From: Spirochaetota bacterium
Lineage (GTDB): Bacteria > Spirochaetota > UBA4802 > JAFGJZ01
Assembly: GCA_023396615.1 (NCBI GenBank)
Contig: JAEWVM010000091.1
Location: 1 to 17,517, forward strand
Length of the DNA: 17,517 nt
Direction of reading: 5' to 3'
This document shows positions 9,324-15,703 of the stretch, piece by piece. How positions within the stretch are numbered: the first letter of the stretch is position 1; each line of letters begins with the position of its first letter. The position numbers were made by a program, and so were the translations under genes. The notes beneath the pieces were generated by a model. The model was not told the DNA's origin. It worked only from the letters and a program-made list of their open reading frames with translations, and did no database searches.

Positions 9324-10232
9324 ATGAATGCATGTCCTGTTTGCGGCGGAAAAAAATTCAGGTTTCTTTTTGATAAGGAAGGCAGCGGAAGAAAGATTTT
9401 TTCTCTTTATAAATGTGCCGGCTGCAGTCTGGAACTTCTGCGACCTTTCCCTTCTGATGCGGAAATTGACGGCTGTTATCAGGGAGATTATTTCGCAAAA
9501 CGCACTGACCGCGGTTATGATGATTATTTTTCCGAGAAAGTGCGTACGGAAATTGAAAGAGTTTTCAGACTTAATCTTCGCGACCTGGATTTTGATGAAT
9601 ATGAAAAAACACTCGAAAAACCCTTTTCTCTGGATATCGGCTGTGCGGCCGGATACTTTGTCAGTTATATGCATGAGAGAGGCTGGAATTCGTGCGGTAT
9701 AGAAGTCTCCGAGCCGTGTGTTGAATTTGCTAAAAAAAACAACCTCAATGTAATCAGGGGAGATTATCTTCAGACGGAATTCCCCTATAAATTCGATCTC
9801 ATAACAATGTGGGCGACTATCGAACATCTCAAGAATCCTGATAAGTTTATTGAAAAAATTTTCCGCGATCTCAAACCGGGCGGAATACTCATAATTTCAA
9901 CATGCAGAAGGGGCATATCCTTTTCATCACTTTTTGGAAAGAAATGGCGTTTCTATAATTTTCCTGAGCATTTGTGTTTCTTTAATTCAAGGAACCTCAA
10001 GCGTCTTGTGTCCGAACGCGGTTTTTCTGTGAACAAAACAGTGACTTACGGAAGCGGAATCGGCAGGGGCGGTGACATAAAAAAGAAGATTGCCGATTTT
10101 TTAGCGAAAAGATTTTTTTTAGGTGACATGATTCTTCTCTCCGCGCAAAAGAATCTGGTTCCGGAGGAATTGGAATGTTTACAGAAGGAAGGATTGAAAG
10201 AGTTCGTAATATTGTCGCCGAAGCGAAATTAG
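9324..10232 (+). CDS. Class I SAM-dependent methyltransferase with N-terminal zinc ribbon
   Basis: This 302-residue protein begins with a zinc-ribbon-like pair, C4-x2-C7 and C31-x2-C34. A Rossmann methyltransferase domain follows: motif I LDIGCAAG (103-110) binds SAM, GIEVSEP (125-131) holds the acidic ribose-contacting residue, then DLITMWATIEHLKNP (158-172) and LKPGGILIIST (183-193). This architecture is common among enzymes of sugar, lipid or natural-product modification, and the substrate cannot be predicted here. A downstream WRFYNFPEHLCFFN segment is typical of the family. The start is fixed by AAGGTG 6 nt upstream. It is first in a run of five plus-strand genes. Its last 19 codons overlap the start of panC in another frame, an unusually long overlap of 58 nt that implies translational coupling, or a shifted stop codon. 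Confidence 0.88.
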   Translation: MNACPVCGGKKFRFLFDKEGSGRKIFSLYKCAGCSLELLRPFPSDAEIDGCYQGDYFAKRTDRGYDDYFSEKVRTEIERVFRLNLRDLDFDEYEKTLEKPFSLDIGCAAGYFVSYMHERGWNSCGIEVSEPCVEFAKKNNLNVIRGDYLQTEFPYKFDLITMWATIEHLKNPDKFIEKIFRDLKPGGILIISTCRRGISFSSLFGKKWRFYNFPEHLCFFNSRNLKRLVSERGFSVNKTVTYGSGIGRGGDIKKKIADFLAKRFFLGDMILLSAQKNLVPEELECLQKEGLKEFVILSPKRN

Positions 10233-11041
10233 CAGGGAAGAAAACTGCACTTGTTCCCACGATGGGAGCGCTTCACGAAGGTCATTTGTCTCTTGTCCGC
10301 ACTGCGAAAGAAAAAGCAGATTTCGTTGTCATGAGCATTTTCGTCAACAGAATTCAGTTTAATGACAGCAATGATTTTGTTAATTACCCCAAGACGCTTG
10401 ATGATGATTTGAATCTAGCCCGCGAAAACGGCGTCGATCTTGTTTTTATTCCCGACGAGGATGAGATATATCAAGACCACAAAACATATGTAGATGTTGA
10501 AGGTCTTACGGAGGAGCTTTGCGGCGCGCACAGACCGGGGCATTTCAGGGGTGTGTTTACTGTAGTTTCAAAGCTTTTTAATATTGTTCAGCCGGATATT
10601 GCCGTTTTCGGACAAAAGGATATTCAGCAGGCGGTATCAATTGAAAAGATGGTGAGTGATTTAAACTTTCCGATAGAAATAATAGTTGCACCGATAATCC
10701 GCGAAACTGATGGACTTGCAAAAAGCTCGAGAAACGTCAGACTTGATAAAGCTCAAAGGCAAAACGCTGTAGCTATTTATACCGCTCTAGCTTCTGTTAA
10801 GAAAATGATTGAAGACGGTGTTTGTGATTATCAAAAGATGTATCAGACCGCGGAAAAAATAATACTGGATGCGGGCGCCGAGAAAATAGACTACATAACG
10901 CTTGCTGATTATCATTCCCTCAGACGCGTAGACCGCGTGAAGCACAAGGCAGTTTTTGCTGTTGCCGCATATTTCGGCGGAGTCCGCCTCATCGACAACA
11001 TGATAATAGATTTTGACGGAGAAAAAAAATGCGCTCTTTGA
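10175..11041 (+). CDS. panC: Pantothenate synthetase (pantoate-beta-alanine ligase)
   Basis: PanC condenses pantoate with beta-alanine using ATP, the last step of vitamin B5 synthesis before coenzyme A. The 288 residues are the usual length. The nucleotide-binding HIGH-like motif is PTMGALHEGH (28-37), followed by SIFVNRIQFN (54-63), PGHFRGVFTVVSKLFNIVQP (121-140), FGQKDIQQ (145-152) and RETDGLAKSSRN (176-187). The last corresponds to the KMSKS-like loop, where MSSRN is more usual. The spacing of 27 residues before PTMG matches the family and supports ATG 10175, which has a strong GGAGG upstream (10162-10166). No panB or panD is in the window, so the rest of the pathway lies elsewhere. The 3' end overlaps the next gene by 13 nt. 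Confidence 0.97.
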   Translation: MFTEGRIERVRNIVAEAKLAGKKTALVPTMGALHEGHLSLVRTAKEKADFVVMSIFVNRIQFNDSNDFVNYPKTLDDDLNLARENGVDLVFIPDEDEIYQDHKTYVDVEGLTEELCGAHRPGHFRGVFTVVSKLFNIVQPDIAVFGQKDIQQAVSIEKMVSDLNFPIEIIVAPIIRETDGLAKSSRNVRLDKAQRQNAVAIYTALASVKKMIEDGVCDYQKMYQTAEKIILDAGAEKIDYITLADYHSLRRVDRVKHKAVFAVAAYFGGVRLIDNMIIDFDGEKKCAL

Positions 11042-11448
11042 TTATAATTTGTACCGCTTTGGTGATGTGTTCCTGCAATTCCGCGGATGACATTTATAAA
11101 AAAGCCGCTAAGGCTTATGCTAAAAATGACGCTGCGGCTTTTGAGAAATGTTTGAGCAGTTCAAGCCTAAGTAAAACAGCTTCTGACATAGAATTGATTA
11201 AACAGCTTTCTCCTGAAGCGAAAAAGGAACTTCAGGCCGGGTCAAAGCATAAGATGAAAGATGATTCTGTTAAAGAATATCTTTTATTTCAGATGAATGT
11301 GACAGCCGGAGACAACAGCTTTGAAGACCGTTTCGGCGGAAAGATAAAAACTGTTTCAGTTAATGGAAATGAAGCGGAAGTTCTCAATGAAAACGGCGTA
11401 ATTGTAAAGCTGATAAAGGAAAACGGCGAATGGAAAATTGATTTATAA
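11029..11448 (+). CDS. Small putative lipoprotein
   Basis: A 139-residue protein with a short basic start, a hydrophobic stretch (4-13) and a possible lipobox ending at Cys16 (VMCSC). It is therefore probably secreted and lipid-anchored, though the lipobox is a loose, spirochaete-like one. The mature part begins with a charged helix (DDIYKKAAKAYAKNDAAAFEKCL). It ends in a small beta region with alternating hydrophobic residues and KLIKENGEWKIDL, which resembles the C-terminus of small NTF2-like or DUF4878-type lipoproteins; this match is only by eye. It overlaps the panC end by 13 nt, with GGAG 8-10 nt upstream of the ATG, so translation is probably coupled. Function unknown. Confidence 0.8.
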   Translation: MRSLIIICTALVMCSCNSADDIYKKAAKAYAKNDAAAFEKCLSSSSLSKTASDIELIKQLSPEAKKELQAGSKHKMKDDSVKEYLLFQMNVTAGDNSFEDRFGGKIKTVSVNGNEAEVLNENGVIVKLIKENGEWKIDL

Positions 11449-11464
11449 GCGTGAGGAAAATATT

Positions 11465-12478
11465 ATGAAAATATTATTTATCGGCGGAACCGGTACGATC
11501 AGCCGGGCGGTTTCGGAGAAAGTCATCGAAGAAGGTCATGAGCTCTATCTTTTAAACAGGGGAAACCGCGATCTTCCAGAAGGTGCCCTAAGCATAAAAG
11601 CGGATATCAATAATATTGATGAAGTTTCCGAAAAAATCAAGGACATGAGATTTGACTGTGTTGCGGATTTCATAGCTTTTACGCCGGAAAATGTTGAACG
11701 CGATTATAATCTTTTCAAAGATAAAACCAATCAGTATATTTTTATAAGTTCCGCATCTGCGTATCAGAAACCGGTCGGAAATTATCTCATTAATGAAGGA
11801 ACACCTCTTTGCAATCCGTACTGGGAATATTCACGCAATAAAATCGCATGTGAGGATCTTCTTCTTAAACTTCACAGAGAGAAGAATTTTCCGGTTACGA
11901 TTGTCCGCCCGAGTTATACTTACGATGAGAGAAGCGTTCCTTTAGCCGTCCACGGCAAAAACGGAAGTTATCAGATTATTAAACGTATGCTTGCCGGAAA
12001 GAAAGTCATTGTTCAGGGCGACGGAACATCGCTTTGGGTGATGACTTATAATAAGGATTTCGCGAAAGGTTTTACCGGACTCATCGGAAACATCCGTTCA
12101 ATTGGAGAGTCCTTTCATATTACTTCTGATGAAGTACTTACATGGAATCAGATTTATGCCGCTCTTGCAAATGCTCTCGGTGTTGAATACAAGCCCTATT
12201 ATGTCAGTTCGGATTTTCTCGCTAAATGCGGCAGTTATGATTTTACGGGAAGCCTGACCGGTGATAAATCCGCCTCAGTAGTTTTTGATAATTCAAAAAT
12301 CAAGAAACTGGTTCCATCGTTTTGTTCTACAGTGCGGTTTGATCAGGGAATGAGACTTACGGTAGATTATATAATGAAGCATGAAGAGTGCCGAAAAGAA
12401 GATGCGGAATTTGATAAATGGTGTGATAATGTCATTGCCGTTTTGGATGAATCTGCCGAAAAATTAAAAAAGATGTGA
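11465..12478 (+). CDS. NAD(P)-dependent epimerase/dehydratase (extended or atypical SDR)
   Basis: A 337-residue Rossmann-fold protein. The N-terminus KILFIGGTGTISRAV contains the dinucleotide-binding glycine motif (GGTGTIS), as in atypical and extended short-chain dehydrogenases. Further family marks are YLLNRGNRD (cofactor-ribose selection), DCVADFIAFTPENV, ISSASAYQKP (catalytic serine region) and a tyrosine-lysine pair in EYSRNKIACEDLL. TIVRPSYTYDER and VIVQGDGTSLWVMTYNKDFAKGF are also typical of sugar-nucleotide epimerase relatives. The substrate cannot be inferred. The frame could start at a TTG (11438), but ATG 11465 has GAGGA 8 nt upstream and places the glycine motif near the N-terminus as usual. 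It lies 16 nt after the lipoprotein stop. Confidence 0.88.
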   Translation: MKILFIGGTGTISRAVSEKVIEEGHELYLLNRGNRDLPEGALSIKADINNIDEVSEKIKDMRFDCVADFIAFTPENVERDYNLFKDKTNQYIFISSASAYQKPVGNYLINEGTPLCNPYWEYSRNKIACEDLLLKLHREKNFPVTIVRPSYTYDERSVPLAVHGKNGSYQIIKRMLAGKKVIVQGDGTSLWVMTYNKDFAKGFTGLIGNIRSIGESFHITSDEVLTWNQIYAALANALGVEYKPYYVSSDFLAKCGSYDFTGSLTGDKSASVVFDNSKIKKLVPSFCSTVRFDQGMRLTVDYIMKHEECRKEDAEFDKWCDNVIAVLDESAEKLKKM

Positions 12479-12487
12479 GGAGGAATT

Positions 12488-12943
12488 ATGTTTATTGCAG
12501 CTGTAATATTACTTACAATATCTGTGATATTTTTCGGAGTCTGGGTTCACGCAATGTTTGCGATGGTAAAACAAAAGAAGCCTAAATTCCAAAAAGTCGA
12601 CAGAGAAACAAAAACTTCTAAAAGCTCGGTAGGCCTGACAGGTTTTTCTAAAGAAGTTTCATTTGTAAAAGAGAAGGGCTATGAAGCAGAAATGAAAGCC
12701 GGAATGACATATAGCGAAATCGCCGAAGGTATTAAACGGAAAGATCCTAATGTCTTTATTTTTTTGCGGATAATGATCGGTTTCGGCGTCGGCATTCTTG
12801 CGGGTCTTGCATCAATAGGTTTGTTCGTCGCCAGTTACGGAAATACGGACGGATATTTTATCCTCGGTGTGTCAGGTTTCTTTACATTTACATTTCTGTT
12901 TATAATAATAAATCAAAGGATTAAGAATAGAAAACCAGTATAA
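12488..12943 (+). CDS. Small three-helix membrane protein of unknown function
   Basis: This 151-residue protein has an N-terminal membrane helix (about 2-25), a charged, lysine-rich middle of roughly 65 residues and two C-terminal membrane helices (about 92-115 and 122-143) ending in a basic tail (NQRIKNRKPV). The middle contains YSEIAEGIKRKDPN, predicted helical. No catalytic motif is visible and I do not recognise the family. A very strong GAGGAGG lies just before the ATG, and the gene starts 9 nt after the epimerase stop, so it is the last member of the operon. No textbook terminator follows directly; transcription would enter the hairpin block downstream. Confidence 0.8.
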   Translation: MFIAAVILLTISVIFFGVWVHAMFAMVKQKKPKFQKVDRETKTSKSSVGLTGFSKEVSFVKEKGYEAEMKAGMTYSEIAEGIKRKDPNVFIFLRIMIGFGVGILAGLASIGLFVASYGNTDGYFILGVSGFFTFTFLFIIINQRIKNRKPV

Positions 12944-12948
12944 GAAAT

Positions 12949-13323
12949 AAGCCATTCGGCTTGTCTGGACACCGGACTTGTTGTCAAAGGCTTCGCCTTT
13001 GAAATTATCGCATGGTGTCATGCGATGCACAAAAGGTGTTTCACACCTTTTAAATCCGGTTTGTCCGAGAGTCGGACGACATCATAAGGCTTCGCCTTTG
13101 AGATTCCTTGTTCGCATGGATCATGCAATGATATTCAAAGGGCGTTCCACGCCCTTTACCCGGTTTTCGCATGGATCATGCGAGAATATCCAAAGGGACG
13201 AGGGGCTCAGTCGCCGCCCCTCATCCCTTTGAGATCCCACTCCTGGCTCTTGTCGCGCGAATTCCTCGCACCGGCTATGCCGGATGCTGCGGACGCGCGA
13301 GTTGTGTCGCGCTGGGCGCGACA
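12949..13323. repeat. Hairpin block A: about a dozen consecutive short inverted repeats
   Basis: Almost the whole stretch folds into short perfect or near-perfect hairpins, mostly with 3-4 nt loops. Stems: 12949-12962 (AAGCC/GGCTT), 12963-12977 (GTCTGG/CCGGAC, one wobble), 12984-13002 (TCAAAGGC/GCCTTTGA), 13008-13025 (TCGCATG/CATGCGA), 13031-13051 (AAAAGGTGT/ACACCTTTT), 13063-13077 (GTCCGA/TCGGAC), 13086-13098 (AAGGC/GCCTT), 13114-13126 (GCATG/CATGC), 13137-13157 (AAAGGGCGT/ACGCCCTTT), 13167-13183 (TCGCATG/CATGCGA) and 13191-13231 (15-bp stem, one mismatch). AAAGG-type and GCATG-type hairpins tend to alternate. The composite element then follows. No gene of its own is supported; short frames through it are by-products. 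It resembles REP/BIME-like or MITE-like intergenic repeats, but no transposase is nearby. Confidence 0.85.
13033..13057 (+). repeat. 25-nt exact direct repeat, copy in block A
   Basis: These 25 bases, covering most of the AAGGTGT-TTC-ACACCTT hairpin and the TTTAAATCC tail, are identical to 15285-15309 in block B. A third diverged copy at 15365-15391 keeps the stem through a T:A to C:G pair change. Confidence 0.9.
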
Positions 13324-13360
13324 GTTTTGACGGATTTTTCTTTAATTCATCTTTTGCTGA
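13249..13360 (+). repeat. Composite intergenic element, intact copy (no intron)
   Basis: An outer stem TCGCGCG/CGCGCGA (13253-13259, 13294-13300) encloses an inner hairpin CCGGC/GCCGG (13271-13275, 13279-13283) and the strings GAATTCCTC and GGATGCTGCGG. AGTTG follows (13300-13304), then the hairpin 13305-13323 and a T-rich tail (13335-13360). The same order of parts, with high identity, occurs at 15460-15510 joined to 17391-17450, where an intron separates the halves. In this copy the corresponding junction is between 13299 and 13300. Confidence 0.85.
13305..13339 (+). terminator. Terminator-like hairpin at the end of block A
   Basis: An 8-bp stem TGTCGCGC/GCGCGACA with loop TGG (13305-13323) is followed by GTTTT and, slightly later, TTTTT. 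It is the first strong GC-rich hairpin with T runs after the panC operon and could end that transcript on the plus strand. Confidence 0.55.
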
Positions 13361-13381
13361 AGTACTTCTCGCATATAAACC

Positions 13382-13480
13382 TTGACATGTTAAATCTAAA
13401 TTGTAACAAATGCTAAAAATATAATACTAATTATTGTTCAGATTATAATTGTTTTTAAAATATCAAAATAATTAAGGGGT
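13382..13480 (+). promoter_or_regulatory. Candidate promoter and ribosome binding site of the SUMF1-fold lipoprotein
   Basis: A perfect -10 TATAAT is at 13420-13425, 60 nt before the ATG, but no good -35 stands at 16-18 bp. TTGACA at 13382-13387 is a perfect -35 hexamer, with only TAACAA 16 bp further. A second TATAAT is at 13444-13449. AAGGGG (13474-13479) lies 5 nt before ATG 13485 and decides the start over the in-frame GTG at 13479, which overlaps it. Confidence 0.4.
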
Positions 13481-13484
13481 GAAT

Positions 13485-14513
13485 ATGAAGAAGTTTAAAC
13501 TATCGTTAATGCTGATTTTTATGTCCTTGCTTTTGTTTTCTGCCTGCGGCGGCGGCAGCGGCGGAAGTGATGATCCTGATAATCCGGGAGATAATCCGCT
13601 TTTAGAAATCAATGGAGATAATTATACCTATAAACTACCGGGCGGCACGGAATTTAATCTTGTTTTGACTCCCGACATTGCAGTCAGCAAGACATTCCCG
13701 ACAGGTACGAGTGACTCCGTTTCAGCAAATGTACCGACGCGCTTCATCATTGGAGAGACCGAGGTGACATATCAGCTATGGAAAGAGGTGTATGATTGGG
13801 CAACAAGTGCAGATCGCGGCGCAAAAAAATATACATTTGCTAATGCTGGCATAAAAGGTAATGACGGAGCGGCAGCTAAAACGGCACAGCATCCAGTAAC
13901 TACTGTGAGCTGGCGGGATTCAATTGTATGGTGTAATGCCCTTACCGAGTACTACAATGCTAATAACGGATCGGAAACCGATCTTGAATGTGTTTATACT
14001 TACAGTGGATTGATAATACGAGATTCGAGGGATTCTAACGAAACTGCCTGTGACGGCGCAGTACAAAAGTTATCTGCTAAAGGCTTTCGTCTGCCCGGCA
14101 GTATCGAATGGGAATATACCTCGCGCTATATCGGTACGTCTGTGCCTTCACATGCGAATTATGTGTTGAAAGACGGTGTGTATTACACGAAAGGTAACAG
14201 CGCTAGCGGAGCTACCGCAATTTGGAGTAATTCGTCAGCGTCTTCCGCAGTCGCTGTTTATAATGTCTCAAGTACTGCTGTAGTAAAAAGCAAAAATGAG
14301 AGCAGCGCAAACGCTCTTGGTCTTTATGACATGAGCGGGAATGTTTTTGAATGGTGTTACGAATGGCATCCGTCGTTTGTCGGTTCGTCCCGTGGTATTC
14401 ACAGCGGCGCCTATAGCTATTCTGGGGATTACCTTCAGGTGGCCTTCGTGGGATTTGGCTACCCATTTAACGAGTACGACTATGTCGGATTTCGCTTCTG
14501 TAGGAGCTTGTAA
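13485..14513 (+). CDS. SUMF1/formylglycine-generating-enzyme-like secreted lipoprotein
   Basis: This 342-residue protein has a lipoprotein signal: a lysine start, hydrophobic 6-18 and lipobox LFSAC with Cys21. A Gly/Ser/Asp/Pro linker (22-38) follows, then a SUMF1-type domain with a C-type-lectin-like fold. Family marks are ETEVTYQLWKEVYDW (91-105), HPVTTVSWRDSIVWCNALTEY (136-156), GFRLPGSIEWEYTSR (200-214), LGLYDMSGNVFEWCYEW (278-294) and the ending VGFRFCRS. Related Treponema lipoproteins serve as surface proteins, and T. denticola TvpA of this fold is a target of a diversity-generating retroelement. Residues 305-334 here are rich in Tyr, Phe, Ser, Gly and Asp, and the usual RGGSW reads HSGAY, as in such variable regions. 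Enzymatic formylglycine formation is not implied. The gene lies between two hairpin blocks. Confidence 0.88.
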   Translation: MKKFKLSLMLIFMSLLLFSACGGGSGGSDDPDNPGDNPLLEINGDNYTYKLPGGTEFNLVLTPDIAVSKTFPTGTSDSVSANVPTRFIIGETEVTYQLWKEVYDWATSADRGAKKYTFANAGIKGNDGAAAKTAQHPVTTVSWRDSIVWCNALTEYYNANNGSETDLECVYTYSGLIIRDSRDSNETACDGAVQKLSAKGFRLPGSIEWEYTSRYIGTSVPSHANYVLKDGVYYTKGNSASGATAIWSNSSASSAVAVYNVSSTAVVKSKNESSANALGLYDMSGNVFEWCYEWHPSFVGSSRGIHSGAYSYSGDYLQVAFVGFGYPFNEYDYVGFRFCRSL

Positions 14514-14535
14514 AAAACGGCGTTAGCCGTTTTTT
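14512..14535. terminator. Terminator overlapping the lipoprotein stop codon
   Basis: A 10-bp perfect stem AAAAAACGGC/GCCGTTTTTT with loop GTTA starts within the stop codon of the lipoprotein gene and ends in six T. The A run on the left arm makes it usable on both strands. It may also be of interest as a hairpin directly behind a possible variable region. Confidence 0.8.
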
Positions 14536-14587
14536 ATAATTAATAATTAATAAAGAACAATTAAAAAAGATTAATAAATAATTATTG

Positions 14588-14619
14588 AAAAATCTGCTTC
14601 TCAAAGCAGATTTTTTTTT
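14588..14619. terminator. Strong bidirectional Rho-independent terminator
   Basis: A 12-bp stem AAAAATCTGCTT/AAGCAGATTTTT with loop CTCA is followed by a run of nine T (14611-14619) that begins inside the stem. On the minus strand the stem ends in five T, so it can also stop transcripts from the GyrI-like gene, which ends about 120 nt away. The rest of 14536-14741 is very AT-rich and shows nothing else I can support. Confidence 0.85.
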
Positions 14620-14741
14620 GTAATAAAAATATTGTTATACAAGTAATAAAATAGGAGAAAAGGATTTATTCTATAATTCATATTTGTTCACAGTATAATT
14701 ATTCTTTATACATTTTCCTATTTTTTATGAGGGGTATAATT

Positions 14742-15215
14742 TCAACTTTGTATTTTCAATAATATCTTCAATATTCTTTCTTTCGGAACATCTTTGTTTT
14801 TTACCATAGTATCATAATCTTCATCATAATACTCGAGGTCATATCCAGTATTCTCGACACTTATCTTTTTTTCGCCGATGTATTCAAAGATTTTCTTAAA
14901 CCAATCCGGATTCAAGTCCCGTGCATTTACTTCAAAGGCACAATAAGTTCCCTGTTTTCTGATAAAATGAGTATAGCTTTCATTTCCGTCAAAACTTTTT
15001 ACGGGAGCCAATGGTGTATAGCTGAAACTGCTGTCTGTAAAATCTGTATCAATCGCCATGAAATGTTCGTGATGATCTATATTTTTGATATCAGCTTCGC
15101 ATACGTTTTTATGAAGTTTTCCGAAATCGGTTTTCTCTGCATCTTTGAAAAGAATTACCGTTTTTATTCCGGCGTATTTCTGTTCTTTCAGTTCAAGGAC
15201 TTCATGTTTTATCAT
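14742..15215 (-). CDS. GyrI-like small-molecule (effector) binding domain protein
   Basis: A 157-residue stand-alone effector-binding domain of the GyrI/AraC-C-terminal (SOUL-like) family. Members bind drugs or other small ligands, or act as inhibitors and hydrolases. Evidence is the order of parts: an N-terminal strand HEVLELKEQKYAGIKTVILF, a middle acidic region, then IRKQGTYCAFEVNARDLNPDWFKKIFEYIGEKK and NTGYDLEYYDED, matching the usual G-x-YAVFEH..., W-x-x-IFxWL and P-x-xExY signatures. No DNA-binding domain is attached, so it is probably not a transcription factor by itself. GAGG about 9 nt before ATG 15215 supports the start. It is convergent with the lipoprotein gene and separated from it by two terminators. 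The ligand is unknown. Confidence 0.8.
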   Translation of the reverse strand: MIKHEVLELKEQKYAGIKTVILFKDAEKTDFGKLHKNVCEADIKNIDHHEHFMAIDTDFTDSSFSYTPLAPVKSFDGNESYTHFIRKQGTYCAFEVNARDLNPDWFKKIFEYIGEKKISVENTGYDLEYYDEDYDTMVKNKDVPKERILKILLKIQS

Positions 15216-15245
15216 TTATTGTAACCTCATTATATTGTTTGGAAT

Positions 15246-15274
15246 AGTAAACAAATGATTACTGCAATGGTCAA
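15246..15274 (-). promoter_or_regulatory. Promoter of the GyrI-like gene
   Basis: On the minus strand -35 TTGACC (15269-15274) and -10 TTTACT (15246-15251) are 17 bp apart, about 30 nt upstream of the ATG. It abuts the edge of hairpin block B, which begins 11 bp away. Confidence 0.55.
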
Positions 15275-15284
15275 GGTTTTTTTT

Positions 15285-15433
15285 AAGGTGTTTCACACCT
15301 TTTAAATCCAATTCCGCATGGTCTCATGCAGAAGATCAAAGATGCCCGCGAGGCGGGCATACTCAAAAGGTGCTCCGCACCTTTTTAATCCGTTTGTCCA
15401 TTTCTTTTGCGTTGCCCAAAAGAAATGGACAAA
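15285..15433. repeat. Hairpin block B
   Basis: Five consecutive hairpins: 15285-15301 (AAGGTGT/ACACCTT), 15316-15329 (GCATG/CATGC), 15342-15360 (ATGCCCGC/GCGGGCAT), 15365-15385 (AAAAGGTGC/GCACCTTTT) and the 17-bp stem 15393-15433. The first two types recur in block A, the first as an exact 25-nt match (15285-15309). The block leads into the second copy of the composite element. Reading frames across it are by-products of the repeats. Confidence 0.85.
15393..15433. repeat. 17-bp perfect inverted repeat
   Basis: Left arm 15393-15409 and right arm 15417-15433 are exact reverse complements over 17 bases, with a 7-nt loop CGTTGCC. It is the longest perfect stem in the window. There is no T tract immediately after it, so it is not a standard terminator. 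Confidence 0.9.
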
Positions 15434-15459
15434 AGAAAAGGGCACCGCTGCGCGGGGCT

Positions 15460-15510
15460 TGTCGGGCGAATTCCTCACACCGGCTTCTCGCCGGATGCTG
15501 CGGTCGCCCG
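15460..15510 (+). repeat. Composite element copy 2, upstream half (5' exon of the intron)
   Basis: Stem CGGGCG/CGCCCG (15463-15468, 15505-15510) around CCGGC/GCCGG and the shared strings GAATTCCTC and GGATGCTGCGG. Compared with 13253-13300 the outer stem has a C:G to G:C pair change, so pairing is conserved while sequence differs. The intron begins directly after the right arm. Confidence 0.85.
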
Positions 15511-15703
15511 GTGCGCCATGATAAGGTGCGTTAATTATATAGGTGAAAATCCTATTCAGTAGGTACGAAGCGGGTACGAACTGAAACCGAGTCCTTGGGC
15601 GTTGTACGGCGACGTGCAAAGTTAAGCGTAGGACAGGAGGATGCAGGCTGTAACGAAAGTGAACTGATTGAGCTCCGAAAAGGCACGCGGCTGCTGACAC
15701 TGT

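Noticed and set aside
9259..9333. Longer start (ATG 9333) for the unknown protein
   Set aside because: The extension covers the divergent intergenic region and the methyltransferase start, and AGGA lies only 2 nt before that ATG.
9312..9827. Minus-strand frame opposite the methyltransferase
   Set aside because: It is a shadow of the methyltransferase gene, whose zinc and SAM motifs are unmistakable.
12949..13323. CRISPR array
   Set aside because: Repeated units are palindromes of different sequence and length without constant repeats or unique spacers of even size, and no cas genes are nearby.
12978..13416. Two overlapping open frames (12978-13232 and 13171-13416)
   Set aside because: Both are translations of the hairpin repeats and composite element, without a ribosome binding site or protein-like composition.
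15302..15700. Open frames 15302-15700 (minus) and 15318-15521 (plus)
   Set aside because: They run over hairpin block B, the composite element and intron domain I; all are better explained as structured noncoding sequence.
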